Assembly (NCBI GenBank): GCA_036245805.1
Contig: BTRK01000003.1
Span: forward strand, 44,568,044-44,632,043
DNA: 64,000 bases
Source of the DNA: Pristionchus mayeri
Taxonomy: Eukaryota; Nematoda; Chromadorea; Rhabditida; Neodiplogasteridae
Direction: 5' to 3'
Part shown: positions 53,653 to 64,000 of the stretch, piece after piece
Position numbering within the stretch: the stretch's first letter is position 1
How the letters are laid out: every line of letters starts with the position of its first letter
The notes under the pieces: generated by a model
What the model was told of the DNA's origin: nothing
Database searches by the model: none
The model's input: the letters and a program-made list of their open reading frames with translations, nothing else
Program-made: the position numbers and the translations under genes

Positions 53653-53891
53653 GCCATATTAGGTCGTCTATACTGCGTTATTTGGGGGGACTGCTGTTGT
53701 TGGTGATAGTTGCGTCGCTGGCGAAGCTGAGGTGGGATAAAAAACGTAGCACCACTGATTTTATTTACGTTTTTATTCTTCTTCGTAGTACTGAGAATGT
53801 AATTGTTGTTCTTTGATGAATTTGAGAAACACAAAATTAAAGATTTGGTTGGAATTCTGCTGGAAAATCTGAAACACGTTGTAGAAATCAC
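53649..53891 (-). CDS. Hypothetical Asn/Gln-rich small protein (left copy)
   Basis: 80 codons with a Pro/Gln-rich end (PPQLRQRRNYHQQQQSPQIT) running into the ATGA overlap with the next frame. The right copy (54808-55050) differs at several residues but stays open. The region covers the dispersed ccggcgtgtt block at 53890, so part of it is repeat sequence. No family is recognised. Confidence 0.25.
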   Translation of the reverse strand: MISTTCFRFSSRIPTKSLILCFSNSSKNNNYILSTTKKNKNVNKISGATFFIPPQLRQRRNYHQQQQSPQITQYRRPNMA

Positions 53892-53956
53892 CCGGCGTGT
53901 TTTAAAAAGTTAAGAAATTATCTAAAATTAGTGACTTGCTCTTGCACGGCGATGGT

Positions 53957-54742
53957 CCTTATTCTATACAGTAGAAGGTAATCTTACCTTCTACTGTATG
54001 GTCCTCTGGCCCACGTGGAGAGCACAGCTTCTCGTTATCAGAGACGAATAGTATTACATGAGAAAGAACTAAATGGAAGGAAGGGAAGGAACTGTTGACT
54101 CTCTCCAAATTCTAGTCATTGCTCGTAATTTTTTTTACAATAAACAGTTTTCATAGATTGTCGTGGGAATTCTAAACACATCGTTTTAGGAAATCACTCA
54201 TTCTAAACAGGAATGACTGAAACTCTGAATTTCCTTGCTCACTGTTCATGGAAATTTAAAATGTTTTAAAACTACACACCAAAACATTGTAGTAAAGCGT
54301 TCCTGACTGCTTATTAAACAACTTCGACACTCAGAGCTTCCTGGTTCGATATTATTTTATAATACTTTAGTTATTTTATTATTTAAAAACTGTCTCTTAT
54401 CAGCACATGATGGATGTTTGAGAAAAACATGGCAGTTATCGATCCCATTCTCGTCCCCATCCTCTACCACCACTCTGGACTACTAGGGAACGTTACGATA
54501 AGAGAAAAAGTAAAATAATCAGATAATATTTCAACGGTTTGATTAATTGTTATTGGTACGCAAACCCCATGTCATAGCACTTCTCGATTCTCGCGATAAA
54601 TTATGAGCAATTTCAGCAACTCGGAACTTCCTGGTGTGCAATTGGGACAGGGTAGACTCCGGACACGAATTAGCAGCACAATTTCCAGTTTACAATATCA
54701 CTCGAAAGCCAAACATACTGAAATAGTAATAATCCCCCCCCC
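53957..54742. repeat. Spacer of the second palindrome (786 bp)
   Basis: This is unpaired across the centre at 54349.5. It contains a short perfect hairpin near 53964-54000 (ctatacagtagaaggta / taccttctactgtat) and a copy of the 50-bp dispersed block at 54601-54650 (ggaacttcctggtgtgcaat). A C9 run lies at 54734-54742, right at the edge of the right arm. Confidence 0.85.
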
Positions 54743-54807
54743 ACCATCGCCGTGCAAGAACAAGTCACTAATTTTAGATAATTTCTTAACTTTTTAAAAC
54801 ACGCCGG

Positions 54808-55050
54808 GTGATTTCTACAACGTGTTTCAGATTTTCCAGCAGAATTCCAACCAAATCTTTAATTTTGTGTTTCACAAATTCATCAAAGAACAACAATTAC
54901 ATTCTCAGTACTACCATGAAGAATAAAAACGTAAATAAAATCAGTGGTGCTACGTTTTTTAACCCACCTCAGCTTCGCCAGCGAAGCAACAATCACCAAC
55001 AACAGCAGTCCCCCCAAATAACGCAGTATAGACGACCTAATATGGCATGA
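54808..55050 (+). CDS. Hypothetical Asn/Gln-rich small protein (right copy)
   Basis: Mirror of 53649-53891 with several substitutions, including RRNYH to RSNNH and STTKKN to STTMKN. The number of amino-acid changes argues against strong constraint. Confidence 0.25.
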   Translation: MISTTCFRFSSRIPTKSLILCFTNSSKNNNYILSTTMKNKNVNKISGATFFNPPQLRQRSNNHQQQQSPQITQYRRPNMA

Positions 55051-55238
55051 TTGGTCTCTCCACGCAGCGCATACTGGTTACAATGAAACGCCTCCCAAGT
55101 TGCTACACCTTCTGTCAGGCGAGAGATGCGTTGCGCAAATGTCGCACCCCCGAGGAGAAAAACTTTCTGAGACAGATGAGGAGGCAGTTACCTGAAAGGA
55201 AGGAGAATGAAGAGTTTTACAAACTACGCTCTTTATAA
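55047..55238 (+). CDS. Hypothetical small basic protein (right copy)
   Basis: Mirror of 53461-53652, again starting in an ATGA overlap and identical except for the final residue (Leu for Ser). Confidence 0.35.
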   Translation: MIGLSTQRILVTMKRLPSCYTFCQARDALRKCRTPEEKNFLRQMRRQLPERKENEEFYKLRSL

Positions 55239-57439
55239 AATGAATAGTATCGAGTTATTATTGTACATCCACTTTCTCCGAAATGGAATTGAATCTCGAA
55301 GAAACGGCCGATGTGTGACATGATTATGGAATGAGAACACGCCGGGAAACAATATAGCGCTTACCTTCAAATTATTTCCTCAAAGAATAAAACAAAACTC
55401 TTATGTGATTTAACTGTAATGCTTCAAAATTAGTTATGACTAATCGTGCAGTTGCTGAAAAGGAAGAACTGAACCGATGCTCGATTATTAAATGTTCAAA
55501 ACCGTAGGAATATTCCGTTACAAGAGGGTTCGCATAGTGAAATTCGAAATTTTACTCTCTCTACTTCTCAATGTTAACCGTTGAAATCGATCAGAGAACG
55601 TTTCTTGTTTTGTAAATGGATTTTTCGTAGTAGAAACGAACGTGATTCCTAATTTGTATTGCTAATTACTTTAGGTATTTGTGAAGCATAAGTCATTCGA
55701 AATGCATGAGAGATTAATTTTGATATTTTGAACATGCACAATTGTGGTTCGACCTGCACATGTAGATCTTCCGCTGACGAATTGAGCAGTAGCACCATCG
55801 CTTTCTGTGAAATTTTAATTTAAAAAAGGTTACATCATTTTTTTCAGCTAACTGCCGAGTGCTACATCCATGCATCTAGTGCAGTTTTCGAGTAGGAAAG
55901 TGCATGGACAGTGTAGAGATTAGTGCGAGGAATACGATAGATCTCAATAAATGTGGATCGGATAATTCTGAAATACACGGGGATTATCTGAAACCGCAGT
56001 ATTACAGCTCAATCCATTTGAGGTAACTGTGAAGAGTGTTCGAGTAGGATATGAGTGATTAGGCGGCCATTGACTTATTTTTTATGAACGTCTGAAAAAC
56101 ATGCATTCGGAGAATGATCCATACGCCATTCTCAGTTTTACAAAAATATTGTTTTGAAAAGTACAAAAGAGTGCTACTAGCAATGCACGAATTTCTGACT
56201 TTTAGAGGTAATTGTGAAACACGAATTCAACGAAATGCACGGGTCTGCAGTTCAGCGTGCTTCGGCCATATAACGCTGTAGCTTCCTGAAGAAAAAAAAA
56301 ATTAAACTATTTCAGTATTTTGTAATCCATAAGAGCCCGTTTGCGTAAGAATCGGACAAATCTGAGGATATTTGGCATCGACTAAAAATGTCAAATCCTT
56401 GAAACCCAGGGTTTTGGGGTTATCTGACACGCTGATGACGATAGGCATATTCATTTTGCTCAGAAATTAGTCGTTGGCTCCAGATGGCGTGATGTCGAAA
56501 TCTGACTTTTTCGAATAACTGGCTTCCAGAGAGCGCTAAAATTAAGCGACAATGATGTCCGGGGCAGAATTGAATGACGATCACGCCTGTCTATTTCATT
56601 TTTCGTTAATTATTAAAATTAATTAATAAAAATTAACTTTTGAACTCTTTAATTGTACCCCGAGAGACTAGCACCACTCTGACCGTAGTGAAGATTCGAA
56701 ACCAAAAATGTCTTAAAATCTGCGAAAAAAAAGGTCGCCGTAAGATTTAAGAGACGTTCCACGAGAAAACGTACTTCCACCACGGATGACTTTTTTGCAA
56801 CCCCCCTCAATATTTTGCAGGTGAAGTTCCCATACCGAGTGCTGATATTTGGCCCAATATGAGTGCATCTGGCGCACTTTCCGAAAAATGACAGACAAGA
56901 CCCAAAAAAATCGGAAAGTTCAAGTTTTCAAAAAGTATGATATTATAGGTTTTTCTGGCGTATTTGTTGATGAAAATAACGAAAAAGATAGTTTGGAAAC
57001 CGAAAGAGGTCTAGAAGTGGTCGAAAACCTAGATTTTCGAAGTTTTTTGGCCGTCCTGAAATTTTTTTAATGTCATAGCCATTTTTTTATTTCATTTTCG
57101 GAATCTACATGCAAAACTACCCTTTCAGTCAAATTTTCGCGAAATTTTCTCAGTGCGCCCGGAACTTATGGCTCCCAGTAGATCACTCTGGGAAAAGTGA
57201 ACTCTCATTTTGCGAATTGGGCTTCATTAGTACTATTTTACATGCGCAATCTTAATATTATATGGTTTAGATTAATTTGAGACCTTGCTGAAGCAGTTAC
57301 ATGTCTTAATATTTTTGTAAACTCGATTTTCTAGCTGTACCACAAAATTGAGGCTATAATTAGGAAGCTTTGATCGATTGGCATACTACTATCGATCTAA
57401 GCATATACCTAGTGGCTGGAGCGTTCACGATTTTTTTTG

Positions 57440-57900
57440 CTAAATGGATTGTTCATTAGTTCTGGCTTTCGATAAATCATTGGAGATATGGTCATTATTT
57501 ATTTAAAAATTGGCCGTCCTGTCACAAGAGCGCACCAGGAAGTTACATGTTCCTGAAATTGCCCATAGCCCATAGCTAGACACTAGCTGCGATAATACGT
57601 ACATGCCATAAACAATAAATCGTAATAGTGCATCGGACTTTTTGGATCAGTGAACGTGTTTGTGCTTGCTTTAATTCTATCGATTTATTCTTAGGAACGA
57701 TAAGGATAGGATATGTGATTGAAACGCTTGAGGAAAAATATGCAAGATTTGTGTAAAAAGGAAATTTCGGACGTATCGCCCGGCGTGTCAACGTTCCAAA
57801 TTTGTCTGAAAGGGTGAATTTTATGTAGGGCAACAATGACATTTGGAATTTCATTTAAAAAAATCACAAATACCTCTCTCTGCTTTGCAGAAGCTTTATA
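57440..57900. repeat. Diverged outer arm of the second palindrome (right)
   Basis: Inverted partner of 50460-50923 at reduced identity. It contains the minus-strand gcaccaggaagttacatgtt block at 57533 and cgcccggcgtgt at 57777. Confidence 0.75.
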
Positions 57901-58304
57901 TATCTATTCCTCATTCACTAATCCCTTCATCTCTGATTTCTGGTATATAGAGGACATAGACGCAAAGGGAGCGTGTGGAATGGAGAGAATCAGCCATCCC
58001 TCCTCGAGTGCATCTTCTCTCCTTCATGCTGCCAGATGGTTCGGTATTGCGGATGCTAGCCGTTTCACTAGCGACTCTTTATATAGGACAAACGAGGATC
58101 AAACTAATCACTAACTTATGTTGGGCTTTTGCGAGATCGTGTGAATTAAAGTTGAACAAGTCAGAAAATCTAGCCACAATTTGCTGGCCAGGAGATTCCG
58201 AGTTGTTGAAATTGCTCATAACTAGCGACCTTCGGTCTCTACGTGGTTCGCGGGGTTGTGTTTTAAGGATAACAATTGCACGCGACTGGTGAGAGCCTGC
58301 TTAA
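57901..58304. other. Dispersed-repeat DNA right of the second palindrome
   Basis: A copy of the gcatcttctctccttcatgc / tgccagatggttcggtattg module is at 58009-58080, and a minus-strand copy of the 50-bp block (ccaggagattccgagttgtt) is near 58190. No gene was found. Confidence 0.45.
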
Positions 58305-58645
58305 AACGTTGTGAAAGGCTCGTGAGGCCTCGGGCAATTCGAAAAAGTTGGGATGGGGCGAAGCTTTTTCGAATCACCCTCGGCTTCACGAGCCTTTCAC
58401 AACGCTTACGCTGTGGGAGTGAGAGCAAGTTGAGAGATTTTAAAACAGCTATGTGCTATAGTTCAAAAAGATGGGTTTGTGAATGCGCAAATAACTTACC
58501 GTGTTCTAAGGTATGCAAGTGGAAGTCTGCTTAAAACGTTGTCAAAGGCTCGTGAGGCCTCGGGCAATTCGAAAAAGTTGGGATCTTCGCCTATCCCAAC
58601 TTTTTCGAATCACCCTCGGCCTCACGAGCCTTTCACAACGCTTAC
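58305..58645. repeat. Two GC-clamped hairpins, copies 2 and 3
   Basis: Hairpins at 58311-58406 and 58536-58641 share gaaaggctcgtgaggcctcg on the left arm, its inverse on the right, and a gaaaaagttgggat inner stem. In the second the inner stem extends to a long near-perfect one (aactttttcgaa). Each is followed by aacgcttacgctg. Confidence 0.85.
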
Positions 58646-58748
58646 GCTGCGGGGGTGAGAGCAGGTTAGGATGGTGTAATGGGTGTTGCACGGGCTTCAT
58701 TTGAGTTTTCTGTGATTTGGTAAAATGCACCATGTTATGTGGTGTACT

Positions 58749-59062
58749 GAAAGTGCTCGACGTGGGGATACCAACGGTCAAGGTTCGACGTTACACGGGC
58801 GTGTTTGAGCAAAGCTAGAGCGATTTGAAGAACAAGATCAAAGATCAAGTTTAAAATTTTGGAAGTGCTCAGCGCAGGGATGCCAACGGTGAAGGTCGTA
58901 GCGCTGTAGGATGATTTTGAGCCGAGTTAGAGCAATTTGAAGAAAGAGATCAAAGATCAAGTTTAAAATTTTGGAAGTGCTCAGCGCAGGGATGCCAATG
59001 GTCAAGGTCCGAAGTCGCACGGACACGTTTGAGCCGATTTTGAGCGATTTGAAGAAAAAGCG
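58749..59062 (+). repeat. About 112-bp tandem repeat, nearly three units
   Basis: Units start (a/g)aagtgctc(a/g)-cg-(a/g)gggat and include caacggt-aaggt, gagcgatttgaagaa and atcaaagatcaagtttaaaa. Starts are at 58749, 58861 and 58973. A related stretch (agtactcgccaggggtgttc, aatggtcaaggtccgagg) lies at 3388-3425, next to hairpin copy 1. Confidence 0.85.
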
Positions 59063-59115
59063 TGACAGACAGACGGACAGACAGACGGACGGACGGACGG
59101 ACGGACGGACAGACG

Positions 59116-59154
<39 letters not shown>

Positions 59155-59232
59155 TGACGGACAGACGGACAGACGGACGGACGGACGGACAGACGGACGG
59201 ACAGACGGACGGACAGACAGACAGACAGACGC
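59063..59232 (+). repeat. (GACA/GACG)n simple repeat
   Basis: About 40 tetranucleotide units mixing gaca and gacg, ending gacgctacgatattt. The Cys/Arg/Asp-rich translations on both strands are artefacts of the repeat. Confidence 0.92.
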
Positions 59233-59747
59233 TACGATATTTCTTTATACAGTAATTTCTCGGGAAACTGCAGCACTGGTTTTTGCTACCGTCGTACGAC
59301 AATTATACTATTAGTGACTTTTTTTCGTAGTTCATTTTTCCCAAAATGTTAAATTTAATAACACACTATATATAGCCCGGAAAGTTCGCGCGCTCCAACC
59401 GGAACTTCCTGGTGTGCAATTGTGAAAGGCGAAAAGTCTTAACACAAACAAATTATCTCACTCCAGTTCACAATATCACTAGAAAGCCAAACAGACTGAA
59501 ATAGTAGTTCTCCCCTTATTGAACCTACCCCATAGTCGCCACTGATGCAGTTGTCGCTCTTAGCACCACATCCCGACCTTAGACGAAATAAATTCTCTCC
59601 ACCTCCGCTCACCCTCCCTCTCTCTCTCTCTCCCTATCTGACGGAAGTGAGCGGTGGAGAGTCGTAAGCGAATGATACATGAAGATACAAGCGCAGTCGT
59701 AGTCACAGGAATATTGTTTTTTCTCTCTCAATCGAATCATTGTAAAA
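59233..59747. other. Intergenic DNA with dispersed blocks
   Basis: The 50-bp block (ccggaacttcctggtgtgca) is at 59397-59427, followed by agaaagccaaacagactgaa as also seen at 54713. A ctctctctctctctcc tract lies near 59618. No gene was found. Confidence 0.5.
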
Positions 59748-59950
59748 CAATTCAACAATTTCAGATATAATCTTTTAAGATTTCGGATACAGTCACAGGA
59801 ATATCTTTTTATCTCATAAGATAGAGGAGGAGAATTGTCGTCTAACAACAATTCAATAATTTCAGATATATTCTTTTAAGATTTCGGATACAGTCACAGG
59901 AATATCTTTTTATCTCATAAGATGGAGGAGGATAATCGTCGTCTAACAAG
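59748..59950. repeat. 101-bp tandem duplication
   Basis: tcttttaagatttcggatac, cacaggaatatctttttatc, ataagat-gaggagga and the following caattcaataatttcagat occur twice with a period of 101 bp and a few substitutions. Confidence 0.85.
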
Positions 59951-62699
59951 AATTCAATAATTTCAGATAATTTCTAAACTGGAAATCGCCGGGTGATTTC
60001 TAAAAAGTGCTTAAAATTATTCGATGCGACCTAGTGTGGCTTCATCCGGGCCCCGCTCGCTCAAAAATTTATTTAGCTAGATCAACAGACATTTATCACA
60101 TTAAACGCCGGATCTGTCCCAGCTTGTTGCGATACACCTACATCGTGGTGTATTTGAAACATTGAGTTTTCAAGCTAACCAAATTTTTCAGCACTTTTTG
60201 AAAAACGATTTCGGATGTTCCTAGGGTCGGGATGAAGCCTCAATAGGTCTCATAGAATAATTTTACGGGCGCCGGTTATCGTTCCCTTGTAAGGTCAGAG
60301 TAAATTCTTAGTCATCGTTATTTTCTCGTTTTCACCACAACGTTCGAACAATTTTCAATTATCTTAATTGTTCTAGACAGTTCCTTATCTTGTCTTCACT
60401 AAGCCCTCACTTTTAACTATTGTAGCTGATGATTCCTAAACGAAAACGCTTATGCTGGATTTCAGAGATGGAGAATGATTAATGTATGATGAGATAGACA
60501 TAGACACATGCTTCCGCAGGCACAGACATATAAAGGATATGTTTTCAACAGGATCTCTTCTTCGCATCGTTGTCTGACAATAAATACATATTTTCACACA
60601 AATTCGAAACGGGAACTCGCCAGGAACTCGCGAGTTGTACAACACTATATCTCTAAAGTGTTTCTCAAACATTGCATCATACTCTTTAGCGTTCCAATCA
60701 CATGTCGTATTTCTACTGTTTTATGATTATATCCAGAGAAAAAAAACCAATGTAGGTATCTTTAACATCCTTATTATCACAAATCAATAAATTGATACAA
60801 TCGCAAAAACAATTTCATCAGGACTCTCACGATAGGATCAGGAAAAATCGACACTTACACTCTTCACTTACCTTTGTGTTCACCTTTACGCAATCACATC
60901 ACTCTCTTTATCGATTCGCGCACTGTATGCAGATGAAGACAATACATGTCATTGTTTTGCAGAAATAATATGGAACATCAGTCATTTTATTCCCATTATC
61001 CATGTTAGCAGAATTCCCGAATGATTCATTATCTCTATTTCCGCACCAGTCGAAGCACAAATATGCATGCTCAAAATCTCAAAACACAAGATACGATATT
61101 TCGAAAGTTTTGAGCTTCACAAATACATCAAATAAACAGACAAGTATTTTGGCTGATTTTCATTTTGGGTAAGTTCAAAAATTTTTTCTGGGAGGCTTTC
61201 GTAGAGAACCAGATCTACATGATGTATTGTGACATCCGTATGTCGTACTTTTAGGATGTGGAGTAATGTTTGCCCTATCATGTCAGCTCTCACTGTATTT
61301 CTGTGCCAAAATGTAATCATCTCAACTCTTGGTCGATATACATTTGCCTTCATCGTGTGGTCTCAATTCTAATTTGATAGCCTTGAACTAATGTGCGATA
61401 GATTGAGTATCCAAGCACTCAACAAACGTACATAACGATATAATAATCAGGACGACACAAAACTCGGGGCATCTCAGAATCGAACATTTGAAAAGCGAGC
61501 GTTACTTTCTTTCCAACCTGATATTTTTCAGTGATTTCTTTCTTTAAAAAATCACAATCTGTTTCACAATTACACACAATAAGCAATCCTGTTCCGAATA
61601 TTGATCGTTATTATTTTTTTATTATTTTTCGCGTGATTGCCTCTCTTCATCATGGTTTAGCACAACCATCTTTGTTTCTAATAATTGTGGAACACGGAAA
61701 CGCCTGGTACGGAGAAAGGCAACTTTCGAAAGGCAGAAAGAAAGGCAACCCTTGTTGTACTCTTATTCTCACATCAGAAAGAATGAACAGCCTACCAGAT
61801 CATCGAAATATTTGTAAGCATATCTCCTATCACATGATCAACAATTTCTCCCACAATACACCCTTAGATATCCCCCACAACGTCCATGTGCCGAAAGGAG
61901 CCGAAAAAAACAAGATGTAGCAGACACAATGAGGCATCCATAAAGATAAATCTGAAAAGAGAAAGGGATGAGGTCGTCTTAATTTATATAATTTACATCA
62001 CTTTCCCTTTAGTCTTTTCCCCCTCTCGATTGCTATGGTATCACAGCTAATTTCTCAGGAGTCGTTACGAGCAACTTCTGCAACTGGAAACTTCCTGGTG
62101 CGCAGTGATGCAGATTCGGAAGTTCGGTAAGAGCGCGCAGCAGCTGTTTATCTGCCAGAAAGCACGATAGAGGGAGCATCTGATGATATAGAAATACGTG
62201 AATCACAATTAATATTCTCTTTAGATATCAAATGATAGCCGGCGATTCTGACGAAACATGCAAAATAAGCTTCACATTATTTTTTCCACAAGGAGGGTAT
62301 TATCAATTGAGAAGTGTCAACACCACTGCTCTTTCACATTATTGCGTATCGAGAATTCGCCGGGTAAAACTAAACCATTATCATTTTGACTTGTTTGACC
62401 TCAACGAATAGAATGCAGTGAGCCCTATGCTACTGTATAATTCTCCTCCTTTATATCACTATTAATTTATACAGTGGCAACCAAGTCTAGAATTTTCTTT
62501 AAAAAATATGATACTCAACATCCTAGAAAACTTGGCCTGTTCGGAGCACAAATCATCTAAACATGGTCGACATACTGAGACACCCCCTCACGGATTGAAA
62601 AGATGGACATCACTGTACTGGATATATGACGGGAAATTTTAGAAAACGATAGAGGACAGTAGTATACCACAAACACGTGGGCTTTTTGCTTTTTGCTCA
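59951..62699. other. Long non-coding stretch
   Basis: I see no gene in these 2.7 kb. Copies of dispersed blocks occur at 59983 (tcgccgggtgatttct), 60604 (gggaactcgccagg), 62063-62112 (the 50-bp block) and 62346 (gaattcgccgggtaaa). The longest frame, 129 codons at 61531-61920, has no recognisable domain, and its codon content matches the AT-rich background. Confidence 0.45.
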
Positions 62700-63045
62700 A
62701 ACGACATTTGCTCAAACGACACTTGCGCAACTAAGCACCTCTCGCTTGGAACAAGTACTAGAAAGTTGGGAATTGTTACATTGTAACCAGTATGTGGTCC
62801 GAAACATTTTCATATATAAATTTCAATACCAGGCGATATTGAGTTTCAACGTATGGGGGTCGTGGAAATCCACATTCCATGAACCCAGGGTCGTTGATTT
62901 GGAGTAAAAACTGGTAACGAAATTTATATATGAAAATGTTTCGGAACACATACTGGTTACAATGCAACAATTCCCAACTTTCTAGTACTTCTGTCAAGCG
63001 AGAGGTGCTTAGTTGCGCAAATTTCAGTTGCGCAAATGTCGTCCC
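62700..63045. mobile_element. Foldback element, about 150-bp arms
   Basis: gacacttgcgcaactaagca at 62718 and cacctctcgcttg pair with caagcgagaggtgcttagtt near 62994-63014. Central gttacattgtaaccagtatg pairs with catactggttacaatgcaac. One arm resembles the hypothetical-protein segment in the second palindrome (53580-53650), showing shared ancestry. Confidence 0.8.
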
Positions 63046-64000
63046 CCATAAACATCACATACTCTGGTTTCTCCACTCATCTCTGATGGTCGTCTTCAAG
63101 ACTTGTGCATCGTGTTCCGCAGATTCTGCGCTTCCGAGCATGGAAAAGTCAACTTTATTAATTTCAAAATATATTCAATATTTTTGTTATTCGTACGAGT
63201 GGATGATCATGGGCAGCAATCATTAACCTCCTTTGATTCGATAGTATAACGCCCAATCAACAAGTGCAATATTAAAATTCAAGTCTTCCGTTAGAAAGAA
63301 AATATTTTAACATTTTTATATACTCCGTAACACTCGTGCACTGGACCAAGAACTCTGATGTTCCATAAACGTTAATGAATAGGCACATAATCCTATCTCT
63401 CAAAACGGCTTCGTTTGCAGATGTTCTTATGACAACAACCTACGACATATCGATATCTGTGCATTTATCGCACATCGGCGATCTTAGAAAAAACAACCTT
63501 GCTGTCACAATTCACTGTGGTACACACTCGAGACAATCAATTCCGAAAATCATAAGCATGGAAGTTAAAATAAGAAAAAAACAACACAATAGCGATTGTG
63601 ATGAACTAGGCTTGCAGAGAAATCAATTATTATTCCATCGCGTCCTTCTCAGGAATCATATCTGCGCCACAATTTAGACTTTAGAAACGTTACTGTAACG
63701 CGAAAACGTCTTATTTCGATTCCAAATTGGAACCTAGAAAATGTGGCACAAAAGCCCTTTATTACTCCCTTTATTAGTATTTGCCAAATTTTCTATTATC
63801 GTCTTCACGATTACCTCATCGGCTCAAACTATCGTGAAACGTCAGATTTATTATTTTGGAAAATGGGCAGCAACATAATCAATGCGGTGACCTTACTGCG
63901 GATTATGAGGAATTTCTGTAACTCGGAACCCCTTTGTGTGCAATTGTGACAGAAATACCACAATTTACAGAATTTAGATTCGTGTCACTATCTGAGATTC
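63046..64000. other. Intergenic DNA at the window end
   Basis: There are short frames only. A degraded 50-bp dispersed block (aactcggaacccctttgtgt) lies at 63921-63948. Nothing else is recognised. Confidence 0.45.

Larger units (their letters stand above)
51260..53956. repeat. Left arm of second palindrome (2697 bp)
   Basis: Each position x checked pairs with 108699-x in 54743-57439 without indels in the frames tested. Differences are few (for example 53737, and several near 53700-53800) and seem denser toward the centre. Paired open frames are described separately. Confidence 0.92.
54743..57439. repeat. Right arm of second palindrome (2697 bp)
   Basis: Mirror of 51260-53956. The outer limit is ...gcgttcacgattttttttg at 57439, after which the left arm has the 336-bp extra stretch. 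Confidence 0.92.

Noticed and set aside
58838..59302. Frames rich in Cys/Val/Ser/Pro or Asp/Arg/Gln/Thr
   Set aside because: Direct translation of the GACA/GACG simple repeat and the 112-bp units.
61531..61920. 129-codon frame
   Set aside because: No domain, no splice context and background-like composition; not enough to call a gene.
1..64000. tRNA or rRNA genes
   Set aside because: I looked for GGTTCRANTCC-type tRNA arms and conserved rRNA blocks and found nothing persuasive.

Overview
The window looks like gene-poor, repeat-rich DNA from a multicellular animal, most likely a nematode. Support: a spliced housekeeping gene with T-rich/CAG acceptors; mariner, hAT, Tc1-like, LINE and BEL/Pao elements; and very many foldback (inverted-repeat) elements carrying TTACGGTA-type words. 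The phylum is inferred from style, since no rRNA or tRNA is present to anchor it. Nothing prokaryotic (operons, Shine-Dalgarno starts, CRISPR) was seen.

Two host genes are convincing, both on the plus strand. The first is UTP11, a U3 snoRNP / SSU-processome protein. Eight recognisable coding exons lie between 16652 and 22202; the short first exon was not found. Its introns hold extra copies of exon edges with splice junctions, and the current exon 5 carries a 4-bp deletion relative to its own downstream copies. The second is an F-box protein gene starting at 23066 (or in frame from 22808). Only its first two exons can be recognised before a transposon cluster begins.

Layout: 1-2402 AT-rich dispersed repeats; 2403-4372 a foldback element with nested hairpins; 5734-6150 a hAT MITE with an 8-bp target duplication; 6325-6635 another foldback; 7466-13512 a non-autonomous BEL/Pao LTR retrotransposon on the minus strand, with near-identical LTRs, gag, a protease split by an ATGA overlap, and a Ser/Thr/His/Pro-rich ORF in place of RT and integrase; 14917-16322 a Tc1-like foldback; 16652-22202 UTP11; 22808-23533 F-box gene; 23886-25469 a mariner-type foldback apparently interrupted by a LINE fragment; 25479-26632 a decayed mariner; 27463-39334 a giant palindrome (two 5755-bp arms, 362-bp spacer); 39335-39990 a satellite and simple repeat; 40725-41102 a foldback; 41551-42225 and 45626-46300 apparently identical direct copies; 45234-47240 a foldback; 48199-49401 a foldback; 51260-57439 a second large palindrome (two 2697-bp arms, 786-bp spacer) with diverged outer arms; 58305-59232 a hairpin, 112-bp repeats and a (GACA/GACG)n tract; 59246-64000 dispersed repeats and one more foldback.

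The main theme is inverted duplication at every scale, from about 65-bp hairpins to an 11.9-kb palindrome. Many of these share sequence blocks, so they look like one or a few related foldback families repeatedly duplicated and nested. The two large palindromes, the split-protease BEL element and the duplicated exon junctions in UTP11 deserve the closest look.
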